A stretch of 29,285 bases of DNA from Euplotes cf. woodruffi 2 WChen-2021 (Eukaryota > Ciliophora > Spirotrichea > Euplotida > Euplotidae). The notes beneath the pieces were generated by a model. It did no database searches and had not been told where the DNA came from. It saw nothing but the letters and a program-made list of their open reading frames with translations. Positions 11,104-20,198 of the stretch are shown here, in pieces (the stretch's first letter is position 1; each line of letters opens with the position of its first letter). Both the position numbers and the translations under genes were made by a program. The DNA lies in contig JAGYYN010028195.1 in assembly GCA_021441665.1 (NCBI GenBank), forward strand, positions 1-29,285, in the 5' to 3' direction.

Positions 11104-12198
11104 ATGAAAAATAGATTCAGAAACAGCGATAAAAAACATGCTGGAGTCAGGTACAACGTCGAGCAGTCTCGAAATGTAAGCCTCGAGAAGCTCAACATCG
11201 ACGACCAGAACAAGATTATGTACCGAGAAAAAGTCAGTTACGAAGACGAGTCGAAAAAGAACGACAGTCAGACTAACTATGAAACTATCGACTCCGTTCA
11301 TAGGAACAAGTCGAAGGAAGCTCATCATAAGACCTCGAGGAAAGTCAAGATCAAGTAGGAACAATGAAAAATATAAGGCGAAGAGCAACCAAAAAGGATA
11401 CCAGTTTCAGATCTTGCCGATATCATCGCATAACCAAATGTCTGGAGTGCAGTACCCAGAAGGAATGAACATCTCGCATATAACAAACAAACCGATAAAC
11501 TACCTGAGCAAAAGAATTAATGGTCGTCAAAACATAACGAATGCGAACTTGAGTATGCTGAGCAACGAGAGCCCAGGGTTTCTAAATGAAATCAAAATCA
11601 GAGAGTCTAATGATACTGCAGCGCCGAATATCACTATTTACCAGAACTTTAAAGTGTCTATCGGCGATAACAAAGGACGCACCAATAGATTTAAAATCAA
11701 TCAGTCCGTCGGAATCAACGATATCATTAACAATCGCAAGCAAAGCGTGAGAGAGTCTTTTGAGAGCAAGTAAAAGCATGAAGCAGAAGATCATTTCCAG
11801 CGTCGATAGCGAACCGGTCAATGGTAAGCCCCGAATACTCCTTTCATGCTAAATCGTTGTTCAGAACACAGCGTCGACGCTTCTTGAATGCAAGGTCGCG
11901 ATAAGAGAAAGGTAATCGGGAAGTTCAAAGGCTCGATCGAGGAGAGGTCTCTAAAGCTAGGTACCGTAAGCATAAATAATTATAGAATCATTAAAATTAG
12001 CGATGAACAATACAATCCACAACTTTTCGAGTATGATCGATCCGCAGGAGGAGTCTTCAAGCAATATGAGGAATATAAAGCTTGGCAATGCAACCTAAAA
12101 ACCCGATTTTGAATACTGGGAACATAAAGCTATCCCCGATCAGCAATAGTAAGTTTGCATGCCAAAACAGTCGAAATTTAAATGTCTGAAGGCAGTAA
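11104..12198 (+). CDS. Ser/Asn/Lys-rich protein, three +1 shifts
   Basis: No domain is recognised. The model gives 341 residues, polar and probably disordered, beginning MKNRFRNSDKKHAGVRYN and ending with Ser/Asn-rich sequence (NPILNTGNIKLSPISN). Introns fit at 11824-11864 (41 nt) and 11961-11985 (25 nt). The +1 shifts are AAG-TAG-G (11356-11358), AAG-TAA-A (11771-11773) and ACC-TAA-A (12096-12098). Total length then comes out at 342 codons including TAA 12196-12198. Composition resembles the preceding gene, so the two may be functionally related or, less likely, parts of one locus; no splice joining them keeps an open frame. The last shift uses a threonine codon, which is unusual and makes the 3' end the weakest part of the model. 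Confidence 0.65.
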
Positions 12199-12894
12199 AT
12201 AAACGGTCATTGTGAGGAGGGATGAAATCAATGCGATTTTAGGCGCAGATAGACCAAGAGTTTAGAGATTAGATTGAGGGGACTACTGGTTTTAGAAGAC
12301 TGAGAGGAGACTGGAGATATGGCTGTGGGAAAGAAGGGTTGAAGGAGAAGGGGTTGATGATATAGAGATTGGTGCTTGGAAGGAGATTTGAGGTTGTTGT
12401 GGTATTGAAAAGTGCTATGAAGGATTTTATAGTGATTAAATGAATTTGGTATCTGTGTTAATTTTGTATTTTTTGATTAATTTTATCACTTAAAACTTTG
12501 AAATTTTATATAAATTAGATTTATAAGATAAATCAAAGATTTTGATATCCTAGCTTTGAGTTTGATTATTGTAATCTTTGATAAATTTAAAATTTTCTAA
12601 ATATTTTAACAATCTCATTAAAAATCCTATTTACAAAACAATTTTTTTAATCTTTAGGAATTATTCGAACTAAATCATTTATCTCTACTAATTTCATTTA
12701 TAAAATGGTCCTTGAATTTCAATCTCTATATGTTTATTTCAGTTACAAAATTATTTTGTTATTAAAACATCTTTTCCTTAAATCAGATATCTTCTACTTC
12801 TTAATCGTCAAAAATTGCTTAATCCTGTCTAAAATTCTAACCAAATGGTATAGAGAGCATCGAGCTCAAAAACGTATTTAAAAACCATCCAAAA
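12199..12894. other. Spacer: purine-rich block, then AT-rich DNA
   Basis: About 12199-12430 is strikingly G- and A-rich on the plus strand, with runs such as GAGGGG and GGAGAAGGGG. The complement is open for about 70 codons of low-complexity Ser/Pro/Leu sequence, but no start, intron or domain supports a gene. From about 12430 to 12894 the sequence is AT-rich leader DNA of the kinase gene. No RNA gene was recognised. Confidence 0.5.
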
Positions 12895-14857
12895 ATGCCC
12901 TACGACATTAAGCACTTCTTGCCGCAGGACAAGAAATTCAGGATCAAGCGGAACAAAGTCGCCGAAAGCACATTTAAAAGTACACAGTCCAATGAGGAGG
13001 CCAAGAGCATTATAAATGCTCAGATTGCCAGAGCTGGGGCCTTTGAAAAGCACAACAACCAAAACCCCGCATCAAGTCACAAAGAATCACAAGAGGAAGC
13101 GAAGCATTACAAAAAGCATAATAACAGTAGACAGAGGTCAAATGAAGAGCTCGCCACAATTGATGAGAATCAAAGTAATGATAATGACAGAACACTAACT
13201 GAAGATCCAAAAGCGCTAAATTCGACGTCTGAGCATACTTGCTTAAATGTCAGCAAGTACCCAGCAGTAAAGAAAGAGCCTTTAAAAGACTCAATTAAAA
13301 GCAAAATGCTAATGAAGCTCAATACAACTCACCTTGCCAGCGAAGACCAAAGCCAGGGAAGCGAGAAATTAAAGCTCAACTCTCATGATATCGTTGACTC
13401 TGCAAGACAAAAAGACGGACTCATTAAAATCACAGAAAACATTATTAATGTAGACTTCGACGATTTTGTTTATTATCCAAAATTTAATTTTTTACGGCAA
13501 AATTTATAATCTCAACGACCAGAGCCGTTTGTAAATTTAGCTTAAATTTGCGATAAAGTGAACTTGATAGAAATCAATACTAAAATCAGCAAATTTTGGT
13601 TTTAATTTTGTTTATTTAGGATAATCCCGATATCGTACTAAATGGATCGCACTCACAAGAATCGCAGTGAAGTGGAGAGTCGAAGAAAATTAAGTTTCCA
13701 TGTTCAAACTCAGACTTTCTGAAGCAATGCTCTGAGTACCTAACAGATTACGAAAAGCAAGAAGTACTGCAGTACCCGACTGTATACTACCTCAATTTAT
13801 TCGAGAGGAGGAGGGAAGGAGTTCCAAAGCAAACTGGCAAAGCCAACAGCGGATACTCCAAAGAAAATGGGTAAGCTCAAAGTGTCATGCTTTAGCGAGT
13901 TTATATATAACATTCACGATATGATTGCATACCGGTATGACATCATTCGAACGCTTGGCAAAGGCTCCTTTGGCGTCGTGTTTAAATGATACGACTATAA
14001 GGAAAAAGACTTCATTGCGGTTAAGGTTATTAAATGCAAGAAAAAGCTGCAAAAACAAGGCCTTGTTGAAGTCGGGTTGCTCCAATTTTTAGATAAAAAC
14101 GATGCTGGAGATAAGAAAAATATTGTAAAAATTAAAGACTACTTTTACTGGCGAAATCATTTATGAATTTGATTCGAAATGCTGTCGATCAACCTTTATG
14201 ATCTCCTCAGGAATAATAACTTTTCTGGATTTACACTCAGCCTAATTCGGCGTTTTGCGATTCAGATTTTAGTTTCACTCGACTATTTAAACGAGCATAA
14301 GATTGTTCATTGAGATTTGAAGCCAGAAAACATTCTATTACGAAAAGTGAACAAATCCGGCATTAAACTAATCGATTTTGGAAGCAGCTGTTTTCAGGAA
14401 AAATAAGATCTACACTTACATCCAAAGTAGGTTCTACCGTGCGCCAGAAATCATCCTCGGAATCCCGTATACGACTGCCATCGATATGTGGAGTTTCGGA
14501 TGCATAATTTACGAATTATTTACTGGAGTTCCTCTTTTTCAAGGCGAAAACGAACTCGAGCAAATGTACTTTATAATGGAGGTGAAAGGAGTCCCGCCAC
14601 CAGCTGTTATCAAACAGGGCAACAGATGGAGAACGTTCTTTCATTCGAACTTTATGCCGCGAGAAGTGTCTAATTCTCAACTGAAGTTCGTTCCTGGATC
14701 GAAAACACTTGCGAGCTTGCTGAACACAGACGAAGACTTCATCGACTTCATCGATAGGTGCTTAGAGTGGGAAGTGGAAAACAGACTGACTCCGAGAAAA
14801 GCACTAATGCACGATTGGATCAAAGCAGGCCTCAGCGAGATTACAAAATCAAAATAA
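12895..14857 (+). CDS. DYRK-family dual-specificity protein kinase
   Basis: Phosphorylates proteins on Ser/Thr; DYRKs also autophosphorylate on a Tyr of the activation loop. The model gives about 588 residues. Residues 1-185 are a polar N-terminal extension. A DYRK-homology box ([18 protein letters not shown]) lies just before the kinase domain. The kinase domain has glycine loop GKGSFGVVF (about 290-298), Lys in [17 protein letters not shown] (about 407) with its Cys encoded by TGA 14311-14313, DFGSSC, and activation loop [14 protein letters not shown] containing the DYRK YTY motif. [13 protein letters not shown] and the C-lobe follow. Intron 13871-13895 is 25 nt; the first intron ends at 13619 and probably starts at 13450 (170 nt; a donor near 13467 is the alternative). 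One +1 shift, AAA-TAA-G (TAA 14404-14406), falls between DFG and YTY and is required for the active site. All catalytic residues are present, so the enzyme is probably active. Confidence 0.93.
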
Positions 14858-15074
14858 TTTTTGTTATTAATTGTTTTTCACTCAATCAATCACATTTTTT
14901 ATTTATCAAGCTTTGCATTTGCATAGAACAATAAAAACATGGCTGTTTTATATTCACCGGCTTCTGCTTGTAAGTTTTACAGATTTGTAAAAGAATAAAT
15001 TTAAGCTGGATTGTGTTCGTTATAATTAAATACTTGTTCAGCTTGAGTATTATCAAGAGGAAAATATATTGAAA
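14858..15074. other. Spacer between kinase and folate enzyme
   Basis: AT-rich 217-bp spacer in tandem orientation. It holds the presumed kinase 3' end and the folate enzyme leader. No gene or structure was recognised. Confidence 0.5.
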
Positions 15075-16475
15075 ATGGACAAACTAAAACACATCAAAGC
15101 ATACAGGTTCTTTAACCTGCCGAAGTTTGGGAGGACGACGTTAGAACCAGTAAAGCAGTTCAGCGAAATGATAGGCGATCCGCATAAGAGCTACAAGAGC
15201 ATTCACATTGCTGGAACTAATGGCAAGGGCACTGTGTCATATAAGCTTGCGAGAATAATGCAGAGTGCTGGGTTCAAAACTGGACTTTTCATATCTCCTC
15301 ATCTGGTGAAGTTCAATGAACGCATATCGATCAACGGAGTCGATATCTCAGACGATGACCTGTTCAGAATTGAGCACAATCTTTGCGAAGTTTACGAAGA
15401 GCAACCTGTAAAACCTGACTTGGTTATATTTGATATGATCACGATGATAGCTTTTAAATATTTCGAAGAAAAGAAAGTTGATTATGCGATAGTAGAAGTT
15501 GGCCTCGGAGGAACACTAGATCCAACAAATATTATTACTCCAGAGATCAGTGTTATTACATCGATTGGCTATGATCATATGCAGATTTTAGGTAGTACTC
15601 TCGAGCAGATTTCAACGCAAAAGCTTGGAATCTGTAAACCAGAAGTTCCTGCTGTAATTGGCCCGGATTGACCCCAAACCTTCATGAAAGGATTCATTGA
15701 AAAAGACATGGGCTTGAAAAGTGATTTAGTACACTTTCTTGAATATACTCCTGAAGCTAAAGGCAATTATCAGCTTGAAAATACCGAAATCGTTCGCAAA
15801 TGTTGCGAAATTTTGAACAAAAATAACCAAATGCTAAGTGATGATGTAATCAGTGAAGGCCTAAATTATGATATCCCAGGAAGGCTTCAAAAGATGTCTG
15901 AAAACATTTATTTCGATGGGGCTCACAACCCTGCAGGTATTAATAAAGCTATTAATACCTTACTCACAAAACTTCCGGAGGATTCAAATAAACAAGTGGT
16001 AATATTATGAGGGTTCTCACAGTCTATGAACATTAAAGCGAACTTTAATGCAATACTTACTCACGAAAATGCAGATCGAATTAAAGAAGTAATCCTTGTT
16101 GAAAGCAACAAAGCAGACGTTGAGTTTATAAACTTCTTACCATCTTGAGTAAAAGTCCAAACACTTATGAAGAATCTTCAAGATTCCTCATGATCCAAAG
16201 TTAAGGTTCTTTGTTCAAGAAGTAATGGAGATTTCGAGTTACGTCCGATTTCAAATTTCAAAATCGACTTGAACTTCCCGAAGGACATCGAGAGCTCTAT
16301 GAAATATGACTATTTAAACGACTGGTACTCAAAAATCACATTTTTAAGTCAATCGGCTGCATCAGTAGCCCCATCGACAAGAGACCATGACTATTCGATT
16401 AAAAGTTCATTAATATCGAAATTTGTATCAAAACTGAAAGCTTGATACAACAATCTCGAGCCAAAATTGAATTAA
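15075..16475 (+). CDS. FPGS: Folylpolyglutamate / dihydrofolate synthase
   Basis: Mur-ligase-family enzyme that uses ATP to add glutamate to (dihydro)folates, keeping folates in the cell and making them good cofactors. The gene is a single open frame of 466 residues with no intron and no shift. Family motifs appear in order: P-loop IAGTNGKGTVSYKL, the substrate motif ISPHLVKFNERISING, VEVGLGGTLDPTNI, VITSIGYDH, the hinge YDIPGRLQ and YFDGAHNPAGI. GTLDPTN replaces the usual GRLDATN, a mild variant. TGA codons (for example 15669-15671) are read as Cys. Whether it also makes dihydrofolate from dihydropteroate cannot be told from sequence. ATG 15075 is chosen because the family N-terminus starts close by. 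The bases TATTGAAAAT just before and over the start resemble the Euplotes chromosome-breakage consensus, probably by chance. Confidence 0.95.
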
Positions 16476-16570
16476 AGTCATCAATAATTAACTTTCTGCT
16501 CAGATCTCATATTTTATACTTCGCAGCCTGCATACACTAATTAATTATTAAGTCGAGTTCATACAAACGA

Positions 16571-16610
16571 CCTAGCATTGGCTAGGTGAGAACAATTGCA
16601 ATTGTTGTTC
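16571..16610. repeat. Two adjacent hairpins / palindrome
   Basis: CCTAGC-ATTG-GCTAGG (16571-16586) is a 6-bp stem with a 4-nt loop. Right after it, AACAATTGCAATTGTT (16591-16606) is a perfect 16-bp palindrome. They lie about 95 nt past the folate enzyme stop. Confidence 0.6.
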
Positions 16611-16753
16611 TAAATAACTTTACATTAATCGTTTTTAATATCTCTACAAAGATTCAGTTAAATGTGTATGGATTTTAGTAAAGCTAACTTAATCTACATA
16701 AATATTCGAGATCCCGTCATTAAGCAAATTTGATTGTTATTGTATGATTAAAT

Positions 16754-16782
16754 CAGTTTGATAATTAAAGCCTATCAAACTG
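16754..16782. repeat. 10-bp perfect inverted repeat
   Basis: CAGTTTGATA (16754-16763) and TATCAAACTG (16773-16782) are perfect reverse complements separated by 9 nt. No protein or known RNA family is associated with it. Confidence 0.6.
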
Positions 16783-16833
16783 TGGTTGATACTACAATTC
16801 AACCTTTAAGTTAATTTAATACAGTCTCACGAA

Positions 16834-16843
16834 AATTGAAAAC
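16834..16843 (+). promoter_or_regulatory. Chromosome-breakage-like motif
   Basis: AATTGAAAAC fits the E-Cbs consensus HATTGAAAHH described for Euplotes crassus chromosome fragmentation. A 10-bp AT-rich motif can occur by chance, so only position (non-coding) and clustering support it. Confidence 0.3.
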
Positions 16844-17205
16844 CTCCGTATCTGATGACGAAGCAAGCCTCTGTGCATTCAGTCGATGGAGATGTTCAAA
16901 AGACTCTTAATCATGTGAACAGACAACAAGAAAGCCAAGACTGAGTTATTTTGGTTTTGGGAAGCTTTCGGCTCTATAGCTCCGTACATGAATTATTTTC
17001 ATAGTTAATGCTTATCAATTATTTTCAATTGCATGATTAAAATATTTAAATTTTAAAACTAAATTATAAAGTTATATTTAGTAATTGTAACTTACCGAGA
17101 GATGTGGTGTATTTATACTCAATCACTAATTATTTTAAATTTAGATTTTGATTATTAAAATGTGATTCTAAACAAAATAAATCAGCTTAAATAAAATAAA
17201 CTCAA

Positions 17206-17256
17206 TTTTTCAATACTGCAAATAGCTTTTAACGAGGTACTAGTAAAATTGAAAAA
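17206..17256. promoter_or_regulatory. Inverted pair of breakage-like motifs
   Basis: TTTTTCAATA at 17206-17215 (reverse complement TATTGAAAAA) and AATTGAAAAA at 17247-17256 face each other across 31 nt. Both fit HATTGAAAHH and together they form a near-perfect 10-bp inverted repeat. The pair lies about 140 bp beyond the zinc-finger gene stop. A role in chromosome fragmentation is inferred, not shown. Confidence 0.35.
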
Positions 17257-17398
17257 TGAACTGACGTAAAAACTCATAAATACGACATTTGTATTAATTT
17301 ATAATTTTTAAAAATCTGACGTTAGATTTTGAGGACAATAATGCTATGGCTTGTTTGAATAGCAAATTTGCCGATAACCGCCTGAGACCATGAATCGT

Positions 17399-17979
17399 TT
17401 AAAACTCCTTCATCTGGTGCTTTTTCATATGCTTCATTAGATTTCCCTTTTGAGTAAATTTAGAATTTCACTGGGTTCATTGAAAAGGTTTTTCCCCTAA
17501 ATGCATGCGGGCGTGGTCAAGAAAGTTCCAAGCCTTTATAAACATTTTAGATCAGCCTGGGTATCTTCAGTAGATGACTCTTTTCTTCCTTCTGGGACCT
17601 TTGCTGGAGATGTAGTCGACCTCGTATTGATATCCCTTAAGGACCTCAATTTCATTAGGCCTCAGTAGTTCTTCCCGACCTCTCAATGAAGATTTGTAAT
17701 TTTGACATTTGGATTGATTTCATGTCGACACTCCATTTGCATTTGCAAAGTGGCCAGCAGGGGCACTTCAATCGTGATGAAAGCTATTTTCATTGTCGCT
17801 GCGACATCTTGAGACATTTCAAAGTCAGTACTCAGCGATTTCGAAGTTTGAATAAAGTGACGTATCAACTTGCGATTTTATTCTGCAATTTAGCGGATCT
17901 GGAACTTCACAGCTTGGTGGTAATAGGATTGGAACTCACATTCTGGCATTCGAAAATATGCTCACAGGCAGTGAAACAT
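17399..17979 (-). CDS. C2H2 zinc-finger protein
   Basis: Likely nucleic-acid-binding protein. Two tandem C2H2 fingers end the protein: YCRYPGCSKMFIKAWN with the His pair in LDHARMH, the classic linker LGEKPF, then QCTQCNSKFTQKGNLMKHMK and a final His. All four finger cysteines are TGA codons (17567-17569, 17552-17554, 17477-17479, 17468-17470). A basic patch SSKGPRRKKRVIY precedes the fingers and may be a nuclear-localisation signal. Further upstream is a Cys/His-rich stretch (FHHDCSAPAGHFANANG). The 5' part has two readings: one frame open from ATG 17941, or a start at ATG 17979 with +1 shifts at CGC-TAA-A (17890-17892) and the typical AAA-TAG-C (17784-17786); a start at the ATG just before the latter is also possible. 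The stop is TAA 17399-17401 after GAGTTT; the TTT-TAA-A context could itself shift and add about 18 residues. Confidence 0.8.
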
Positions 17980-18869
17980 TTTCTAAATGGGAATTTTAGC
18001 TTGATTTAAATGTAAGACATTTATAACATTCTTGCTTTGTTCTAAGAGCATCTGAGAACAGGATTTTTATAACTACGAATACTTTGGCTCAAAGGTTTAT
18101 TTTGATTACTTGCATAAACTATTTTAACGATATGCTATGTAAATACACACTGGTCGGGCTTATTTCGCAACCATTTACTAAATCTAAGAAAATGGTCGAA
18201 CAACATTCAGGAGTAAATTTACGATTTGAGACCAAGAACTTCTGATTTCAATTGTTGATATGCAAAACTTCTTACCTTGATATCAAATCTGGTTTCAGGT
18301 AGATGCAGGGCTTTGCTGCATATCACAAATCACGTAATTCACAACTTGTCCAAAGGAACACGCTTGTTTGTGTAGAAGCTCGTTATGAAACATTCTTAAA
18401 TTTTTGTAACTATTATAATTTCTCAATTGAAGTCTACTTATAATGATACAGACTTTTGGAAGAAAAAAAATGAATTTGTATTTAATATCATAAGTAAAGA
18501 CAAAAAATACTTGTCTCGAATAAATTTTTGATTCGGCAATAGTTCTGATTAATTCATAAGATGAATAAACAAAAAGTATTAGTTTAATATAAATCTGTAA
18601 TTAACAAAGCTAGTTTTAACTAAAAATAAACAGCAGTAAAAATTAAATTTTACTACTGTTCCATACCATTCTCTCATTTTTTATATTTAAATAAAAATAT
18701 CTAAAATAGTTGAAATTTTTTTAAAGTTTGTGGTTTTTCTGTTTTTATTAATGAACTAAATTTCGCTGTTCCAGTTTTTGATGTATGACAATAAAAACTC
18801 AAATCCAGAATCGCTACGGTATCGTTGGATTAAATCGAATTAATTAATTTCCTGATTTCAGTTTAAAAA
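17980..18869. other. Divergent spacer upstream of RAB28
   Basis: AT-rich, about 890 bp, between the zinc-finger gene (-) and RAB28 (+). A plus-strand frame is open from about 18023 to 18302 and forms the core of the small candidate gene listed separately. One breakage-like motif (reverse complement AATTGAAATC) lies at about 18246-18255, within that candidate. From 18444 to 18869 nothing but AT-rich leader sequence is seen. Confidence 0.45.
18132..18443 (+). CDS. Possible small two-exon gene
   Basis: Not recognised. ATG 18132 opens a 57-codon frame (beginning MLCKYTLVGLISQPFTK) that ends at AGG-TAG. Removing a GT-AG intron at 18299-18355 (57 nt) continues in frame as NTLVCVEARYETFLNFCNYY to TAA 18441-18443, giving about 84 residues. 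The second exon has normal-looking amino-acid composition, and the frame is open upstream of the ATG as well. Because only TAA and TAG stop here, open frames of this size can arise by chance. Confidence 0.35.
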
Positions 18870-19599
18870 ATGTCGCTGAAAGACCAAATTGACATCTCCT
18901 CGAGTGATGAAGAAGGACCCACGAATTACCAGTACAAAGTTATCTTACTAGGCAACGGGACCGTTGGAAAGACCTCGATAACCCACAGGTTTTGAGAGGA
19001 CTTCTTCGCGAAGTCCTACAAACAGACCATCGGCGTCGACTTCTACGTTAAAAGGCTCGAACTGCCAGGCGACGTGTTCACTACGCTGCAAGTGTGGGAT
19101 ATTGGAGGGCAGAGCATTTTCGGCAAAATGATATCCACGTATATTTATGAAGCCAACGCTGTAATTTTTGTATATGATATTACTAATCACCAAAGTTTCA
19201 GCGATCTTGAGGACTGGCTCCAGTTAGTAATTAAAACTTTTCAAGGAAAGGAACTGCCTTTGATGGCTCTCATGGGCAACAAGATTGACCTCAACCACAT
19301 GCAGGCTGTTAAATAGCCAGGAACATAAGAACTTCTCTGAAGAAAATAGACTAAACAGTTTTTATGTCAGCGCGAAAACTGGAGATCAAATTAATGCATG
19401 ATTTTATAAAATCGCAGCCGATCTTGCTGGAGTCACTCTAAATCAAGAAATATACGAATGCAAGCAGAAGGTAATCACTGCTGACATCTTGAACTATATG
19501 GTCAGCCAAGAAGAACTCAACAAAGTTGAAGAAGAAATCAAAGAAGTTAAGATTAGGAAAGAACAGATCAAAAAGAAAAATAGATGTACAATTTTTTAA
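18870..19599 (+). CDS. RAB28: RAB28-type small GTPase, one +1 shift
   Basis: Rab-like GTPase; in other eukaryotes RAB28 acts in ciliary/intraflagellar and endosomal traffic. The product is 242 residues. G1 is GNGTVGKTS; the effector region YKQTIGVDFYVKRLELPGD is very close to RAB28. G3 is WDIGGQSIFGKM, where RAB28 has the same unusual GGQ in place of AGQ. G4 is GNKIDL and G5 is VSAKTG. The RAB28-specific tail motif KVITADILNY is present. The protein ends CTIF, a CAAX prenylation box, as in animal RAB28. A +1 shift at AAA-TAG-C (TAG 19314-19316) lies between G4 and G5; without it the GTPase would be cut at about residue 148. TGA at 19399-19401 matches a Cys typical of RAB28 (NACFYKIAADLAG). 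No intron. Start ATG 18870 follows an AT-rich leader; stop TAA 19597-19599. Confidence 0.96.
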
Positions 19600-19933
19600 C
19601 TTTATTTCAATTATAATATTAGGATTTTACATATTACCTTATATTTGCTTTTTATAATGATTTATTATATTAATTTACCTTGTTTTAAATTTAACTGTGA
19701 CTATTTACGATATTAGTCCTAAATATAATTTTGGGAATATACAAGTACTTGATGGGATGGTATTTTAATATTAAATACTGAATTAATTGATAAACTTAGT
19801 AATAATTTCTACATCATATACTGGCAGCCTCTTAAAAATATACATCAGCCTTTTTATTTCCCAAACTACCCACTCAACTTAACAAAAAGCTTTCCTAAAA
19901 TCACGATAAAAATGTATTTTTTTTAATAAAAAT
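19600..19933. other. AT-rich spacer
   Basis: A 334-bp AT-rich stretch between RAB28 and the next small gene on the same strand. No gene, RNA or notable repeat is seen. Confidence 0.5.
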
Positions 19934-20160
19934 ATGCAGCTTCAAGATACTTTAAACTTGCTCTCTCAATTCAAGCCTGAAAACGAGTGGAATCAAGATT
20001 TTATACGACAGGAGACTGTTTGGATGCAGCAAGATTTAACAAAATTTAGGATTTATGCTACCAATGCTGATTTTGGTTGTAATTCAGTAAAAGAAGGTGT
20101 GTAGCTTAGAAGGCATTTGTAGTAGAATTCAGGTTTAGTGAGCTTAACTATATTTTATAA
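19934..20160 (+). CDS. Small two-exon protein, unknown
   Basis: Not recognised. ATG 19934 opens MQLQDTLNLLSQFKPENEWN..., rich in Gln and Asn with Trp residues. A 26-nt GT-AG intron, starting GTGTGTAG at about 20097 and ending TTTGTAG, leads to VEFRFSELNYIL and TAA 20158-20160, giving about 67 residues. Without splicing the frame stops at 57 codons. Codon use and composition look coding. The stop lies only 38 bp from the stop of the convergent LamG gene. Confidence 0.5.
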
Positions 20161-20198
20161 TTAATTTACTACTTTATTTAAGCTGCCAAGATCAGAAA

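Larger units (their letters stand above)
16476..17398. other. Long convergent spacer with inverted repeats
   Basis: A 920-bp AT-rich stretch between two convergent genes. It holds two adjacent hairpins at 16571-16610, a 10-bp inverted repeat at 16754-16782, three matches to a chromosome-breakage-like motif, and one 49-codon open frame on the plus strand (16855-17004; MTKQASVHSVDGDVQKTL...) that has no recognisable product. It could be intergenic, germline-limited DNA, or hold a structured RNA. Confidence 0.5.

Noticed and set aside
13055-13070. Telomerase RNA template-like CCAAAACCCC
   Set aside because: It lies in the kinase N-terminal coding sequence and lacks the full template repeat.
15067-15076. 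TATTGAAAAT as a chromosome-breakage site
   Set aside because: It overlaps the ATG of the folate enzyme; cutting near it would separate the gene from its start, so a chance match is likelier.
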